Below are positions 60,699 through 64,000 of a stretch of 64,000 nucleotides of DNA, in pieces. Below the pieces are notes generated by a model, which did not search any database, was not told where the DNA came from, and worked only from the letters and a program-made list of their open reading frames with translations. Made by a program: the position numbers and the translations under genes. How positions within the stretch are numbered: position 1 is the stretch's first letter; every line of letters begins with the position of its first letter. The stretch covers positions 1,860,001 through 1,924,000 of the forward strand of contig NZ_CP082904.1 of assembly GCF_023517775.1 (NCBI RefSeq), read 5' to 3'. This DNA is from Mixta hanseatica (GTDB lineage: Bacteria; Pseudomonadota; Gammaproteobacteria; Enterobacterales; Enterobacteriaceae).

Positions 60699-61640
60699 AT
60701 GGATATCATCTTTTACCATCCCACCTTTAGCCTGGAAAAATGGCAGCAGGGCCTGCAACAGCGCCTGCCGCAGGCGCGGCTGCGGCTCTGGCAGCCGGGC
60801 GACGACGATCATGCCGATTATGCCTTAATGCGTTTTGCCCCGGTTGAAATGTTGCAGGGGCGTCGTGGACTGAAGGCTATTTTCGCCATCGGTGCCGGCG
60901 TGGATGATATCCTTGGTCAGCTACAGCAGCACCCGGATATGATCGATCCGGCGGTGCCGTTGTTCCGCCTGGAAGATACCGGCATGGGCCTGCAAATGCA
61001 GGAGTATGCGGTGCATACCGTGCTGGGCTGGTTCCGTCGCTTTGACGATTACCGTTTACAGCAGCAGCAGGCGCTCTGGAAGCCGCTGCGTAACTATAAG
61101 CGTGAAGAATTTACCGTCGGCATTATGGGAGCGGGCGTGCTGGGCCTGAGCGTGGCAGAGAGCCTGAAGGCCTGGGGTTTTCCGCTGCGCTGCTGGAGCC
61201 GCTCGCCGAAACAGCTGGCGGGTATTGACAGTTTTCACGGCGATGAGCAGATGGCCGATTTTCTTTCCGGCACCCAGGTGCTGATTAACCTGCTGCCTAA
61301 CACGCCGCAAACCGTTGGCATCATCAACCGCGCGCTGCTTGATCGGCTTAATGACGGCGCCTTTGTAATGAATCTGGCGCGCGGGGCGCACGTGGTGGAA
61401 GAGGATCTGCTGGCGGCGCTGAACGACAATAAAATCAAAGGCGCGGCGCTGGATGTCTTCGCTAAGGAGCCGCTGTCGCCTGATCATCCGTTCTGGCTTC
61501 ATCCGCGCGTCACGCTCACGCCGCATAATGCCGCCGTCACCCTGCAGGGTGAAGCAATGAGCTATATCGCCAGCGCGATTGCGCAGCTGGAAGCGGGGCA
61601 GCAGCCCGAAGGCCGCGTTGATTTGACGCGCGGTTATTAA
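60699..61640 (+). CDS. ghrA: Glyoxylate/hydroxypyruvate reductase A
   Basis: The 313-residue protein matches GhrA: a D-2-hydroxyacid dehydrogenase with the NADP loop [20 protein letters not shown] near residue 144, [14 protein letters not shown] with the active-site Arg, [15 protein letters not shown] with the Glu, and TPHNAAVT with the His. It reduces glyoxylate and hydroxypyruvate with NADPH. It is the first gene of ghrA-ycdX-ycdY, as in E. coli. ACGGAGGCACT precedes the ATG. Confidence 0.95.
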   Translation: MDIIFYHPTFSLEKWQQGLQQRLPQARLRLWQPGDDDHADYALMRFAPVEMLQGRRGLKAIFAIGAGVDDILGQLQQHPDMIDPAVPLFRLEDTGMGLQMQEYAVHTVLGWFRRFDDYRLQQQQALWKPLRNYKREEFTVGIMGAGVLGLSVAESLKAWGFPLRCWSRSPKQLAGIDSFHGDEQMADFLSGTQVLINLLPNTPQTVGIINRALLDRLNDGAFVMNLARGAHVVEEDLLAALNDNKIKGAALDVFAKEPLSPDHPFWLHPRVTLTPHNAAVTLQGEAMSYIASAIAQLEAGQQPEGRVDLTRGY

Positions 61641-61692
61641 CGATAACGATGGCAAGGCGCATCCCTTGCCCAACCTGAAGGAGAAGGCTGAA

Positions 61693-62430
61693 ATGTATCC
61701 TGTTGATTTACATATGCACACCGTGGCCAGCACCCACGCTTACAGCACGCTGCACGACTATATTGCCGTCGCCAAACAAAACGGCATCAAGCTGTTCGCC
61801 ATTACCGATCACGGCCCCGATATGGCCGATGCGCCTCATTACTGGCACTTTATTAATATGCATGTCTGGCCGCGGGTGGTGGATGGCGTGGGCATCCTGC
61901 GCGGTATTGAAGCGAATATTAAAAACACGGCCGGCGAGATCGACTGCACCGGGCGGATGTTGGATACGATGGATCTGGTGGTGGCCGGTTTTCATGAACC
62001 GGTGTTTGCGCCGCAGGATAAAGCGACGCATACCGAAGCGATGATCGCCGCTATGGCCAGCGGCAACGTGCATATTATCAGCCATCCCGGCAACCCGAAA
62101 TTTCCGGTAGATATCCCGGCCGTTGCCGAGGCGGCGGCAAAATATCAGGTGGCGCTGGAGCTGAATAACTCCTCTTTTACCCACTCGCGGCCCGGCAGCG
62201 AGCCGAATTGTCGCGCCATTGCTGCAGCGGTGAAAGCGGCGGGAGGCATGCTGTCATTTGGTTCTGATTCCCATACCGCGTTTACGCTGGGAAATTTTGA
62301 ACATTGCCTGCGTATTGCGCGCGAGGTGGATTTTCCTGAGGAACGCGTGTTAAATGTCACGCCGCGCCGCCTGCTCGATTTCCTGGAAATGCGGGGCGGG
62401 AAGCCTGTCGACGCGTTTGCTGACTTTTAA
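61693..62430 (+). CDS. ycdX: PHP family phosphatase YcdX
   Basis: From ATG 61693 (GAAGGAGAAGGCTGAA before it) the protein is 245 residues, the size of E. coli Ycd[18 protein letters not shown] holds the first His-x-His, and [31 protein letters not shown] and FGSDSHTAF supply the remaining ligands of the trinuclear zinc site. YcdX is a phosphatase linked to swarming motility in E. coli. The frame to 61666 lacks a better start. It lies between ghrA and ycdY with which it is co-transcribed. Confidence 0.95.
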   Translation: MYPVDLHMHTVASTHAYSTLHDYIAVAKQNGIKLFAITDHGPDMADAPHYWHFINMHVWPRVVDGVGILRGIEANIKNTAGEIDCTGRMLDTMDLVVAGFHEPVFAPQDKATHTEAMIAAMASGNVHIISHPGNPKFPVDIPAVAEAAAKYQVALELNNSSFTHSRPGSEPNCRAIAAAVKAAGGMLSFGSDSHTAFTLGNFEHCLRIAREVDFPEERVLNVTPRRLLDFLEMRGGKPVDAFADF

Positions 62431-62465
62431 CGGCGGCGTCTTAACCTCTGAACGGACTGAAAGTA

Positions 62466-63047
62466 ATGAATGAGTTTTCCATCATCTGCCGCGTGCTCGG
62501 CTCGCTGTTTAATCGTCAGCCGCAGGACCCGCTGCTGGTGCCGCTGTTTACCCTGATCCGCGACGGCAAGCTACAGCAGAACTGGCCGCTGGAGCAGGAT
62601 GAGCTGCTCCAGCGTCTGCAACAACACGCCGATCCGCAGGCGCTGGCCGCCGATTACAATGCACTGTTTGTCGGCAGCGACTGCAGCGTGCCACCTTATG
62701 GCTCGCAGTGGAAAGAGGGTCCGGCAGAGGCAGAGGTACGCCGTTTTCTTCAACAGCGCGGTATGCCGCTGAGCGAGGCGCCGGCCGATCATTTCGGCGC
62801 GCTGCTGCTGGCGGCTTCCTGGCTGGAAGATCAGGCGCAGGAAGATGAAATTCAGGCGCAGATCGCTTTGTTCGATGAGTACCTGCTGCCGTGGTGCGGC
62901 GCGTTTCTGGGTAAAGTAGAAGCGCATGCCACCAGCGGCTTTTACCGTACGCTGGCGGCGTTAAGCCGTGAAGCGCTGCAGGCGATGCGCGAAGAGCTGG
63001 CGGAAGCGGAAGAAGAAGCGGAAGAAGAGGGCGAAGACGAGGCGTAA
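62466..63047 (+). CDS. ycdY: TorD-like chaperone YcdY
   Basis: The 193-residue protein is an all-helical TorD/DmsD-family chaperone. DYNALFVGSDCSVPPYGSQW is the family's proline-loop motif. In E. coli YcdY assists the zinc-dependent activity of YcdX, and the two genes are adjacent here too (35 bases apart). The last 20 residues are a run of Glu/Ala (EEEAEEEGEDEA), longer than expected for the E. coli protein and likely disordered. Confidence 0.92.
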   Translation: MNEFSIICRVLGSLFNRQPQDPLLVPLFTLIRDGKLQQNWPLEQDELLQRLQQHADPQALAADYNALFVGSDCSVPPYGSQWKEGPAEAEVRRFLQQRGMPLSEAPADHFGALLLAASWLEDQAQEDEIQAQIALFDEYLLPWCGAFLGKVEAHATSGFYRTLAALSREALQAMREELAEAEEEAEEEGEDEA

Positions 63048-63128
63048 GCACGCATCACGCCGATGTTCTCTGGTCAGGCGCGTTGCCTTGTAGCAAAGCG
63101 GCCTGGCCCCAGCGCCATCATTTGCCGC

Positions 63129-63755
63129 TTAAAAGGTTTTCGCCACCATGCCGACCGCCGCCAGCAGCATAATCAATCCGGCCGAGCGAAATAAAATGCG
63201 CTGCGCTGCGGCGCTGCTAAGAAAATGCCGGATTTTCAGCGCCGCCAGAATAAACACCGCGCCGACCACGAATAATATCAGCACCGTTAGCGGTACCAAT
63301 ACCATCCCCCAGATCGGCAACGAGACATTATCCAGCGACATCACCAGCGGCAGAATCGCCAGGTAAAAGGCGATAGTTTTTGGATTGCCAAGGGTAATAG
63401 TTAATCCGGAAAGCCAGGCGGAAGCCAAATCCTTTTTCGTCGCCTTCTGCGCGATATCGACCGCCTGCGGGTTAGTGCGCCAGAACTGCCACGCCAGCCA
63501 GGCTAAATAGAGCGCGGCCGCCCAGTTAATCAACGTAAACAGCGACGACCAGCTGTGGGCTATCAGCGCCAGGCCGAATACCGAAACGGAAAGGTAAAAC
63601 AGATCGCCCAGAATCAGGCCCGCCAGCATGGCGAAGCCGGCCACCGCGCCGGTGCTTACGCTACGCGCGACTAATGCGGTCATACCCGGCCCCGGGATCG
63701 CCGCCGCCAGGCCAAGCGCCGCAATATAAGAGATGATTTGAGCCGATCCCGGCAT
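63129..63755 (-). CDS. LysE family exporter
   Basis: Start ATG 63755 (AGGAG before it); 208 residues and six membrane helices. IPGPGMTALVARSVSTGAVAGF near residue 20 is the LysE/RhtB signature, with helices around. Members export amino acids such as threonine, homoserine, leucine or cysteine; the exact substrate is unknown. It is a complete counterpart to the broken LysE gene at 55854. In E. coli the position after ycdY is ycdZ, so this gene is a difference in neighbourhood. Confidence 0.88.
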   Translation of the reverse strand: MPGSAQIISYIAALGLAAAIPGPGMTALVARSVSTGAVAGFAMLAGLILGDLFYLSVSVFGLALIAHSWSSLFTLINWAAALYLAWLAWQFWRTNPQAVDIAQKATKKDLASAWLSGLTITLGNPKTIAFYLAILPLVMSLDNVSLPIWGMVLVPLTVLILFVVGAVFILAALKIRHFLSSAAAQRILFRSAGLIMLLAAVGMVAKTF

Positions 63756-63980
63756 AGCAACTCCTGTAGCAAATGATAGCGAAAATCGCTGAAGTGATGG
63801 TGTTATGCGGTTAACGTGCCGGTGAAGCGGTCTATCCTGCATGATTATTCCGCACGCCTGATGTTGACTTACATTATGCCGTAAGCCTGCAGAAAAAGGC
63901 TGCCTGAATGACTTGCTTAACGGTGGAGCAGCGGTAAAAATCAACGTTTACTATCGAAAAAACGAAAGGAATTTTCCCTT

Positions 63981-64000
63981 ATGACGCTCAGCCTGACAGA
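63981..64000 (+). CDS. Start of a gene running out of the window
   Basis: ATG 63981 follows AAAGGAATTTTCCCTT and opens MTLSLT, then the window ends. It is divergent from the LysE gene. Nothing can be said of its product. Confidence 0.4.

Overview
The window reads as chromosome of a gamma-proteobacterium of the Enterobacterales, most likely Erwiniaceae (the Pantoea/Erwinia/Mixta group). Many proteins are close to enterobacterial families (Kbp/YgaU, LdcA, EmtA, YcgR, periplasmic trehalase, Hmp, GhrA, YcdX, YcdY, UmuC, YlaC), and the block tRNA-Ser(GGA)-ghrA-ycdX-ycdY keeps the order known from E. coli serX-ghrA-ycdX-ycdY. Accessory content (RTX metalloprotease, catabolic-type glutamate dehydrogenase, ferrioxamine-type TonB receptor) differs from E. 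coli. Species cannot be fixed from the sequence alone.

Layout. 1-5.9 kb: end of a PIG-L deacetylase, a SulP anion transporter, and an EamA exporter divergent from a LysR regulator. 4.6-15.5 kb is an accessory redox/stress region: an MFS-SDR-SDR operon with a GlxA-type AraC regulator, a secreted esterase, a LysR regulator divergent from a quinone oxidoreductase/ADH followed by a nitroreductase, and a TetR regulator divergent from a Rid protein, a deleted CMD gene and a cupin. 15.6-18.7 kb: an FAD-linked oxidase next to two decayed genes (MFS transporter and cyclase). 18.8-25.9 kb: a LacI-controlled operon of sugar porter, TIM-barrel isomerase and Gfo/Idh dehydrogenase, then a MocR regulator and YlaC. 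26-33.8 kb: LexA-boxed umuC without umuD, a BglK-like ROK kinase, a thioredoxin-like protein, a YahK-type aldehyde reductase, and a CycA-type permease divergent from glutamate dehydrogenase.

34-42 kb holds small unknown genes, YceI, a tiny Gly-rich lipoprotein, a chemoreceptor remnant, a large serralysin-like RTX protease with an 81-bp tandem repeat, Kbp, and an ADH/SRPBCC pair. 42-51 kb is envelope and signalling: a GAF-EAL phosphodiesterase, a YmgB/AriR-like protein, several small unknown genes, LdcA, EmtA, an MscS channel, YcgR and two stress membrane proteins. 51-58.7 kb: collapsed HxlR/qorB remnants, a Fur-boxed siderophore receptor, trehalase, a LysE remnant, two small enzymes and flavohaemoglobin Hmp. 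58.8-64 kb: tRNA-Ser, an atypical POT transporter, GhrA, YcdX, YcdY, a LysE exporter, and the first codons of a further gene.

Two themes stand out. First, at least seven genes are visibly broken (CMD, MFS, cyclase, MCP, HxlR, qorB, LysE), most of them by internal deletions that left recognisable protein ends. Second, several regulators have legible candidate operators beside them: a triple TetR-type dyad, a paired LacI-type dyad, MocR-type direct repeats, a LexA box, a Fur box, and phased repeats in front of glutamate dehydrogenase. I see no CRISPR array, prophage, insertion sequence or integrase.
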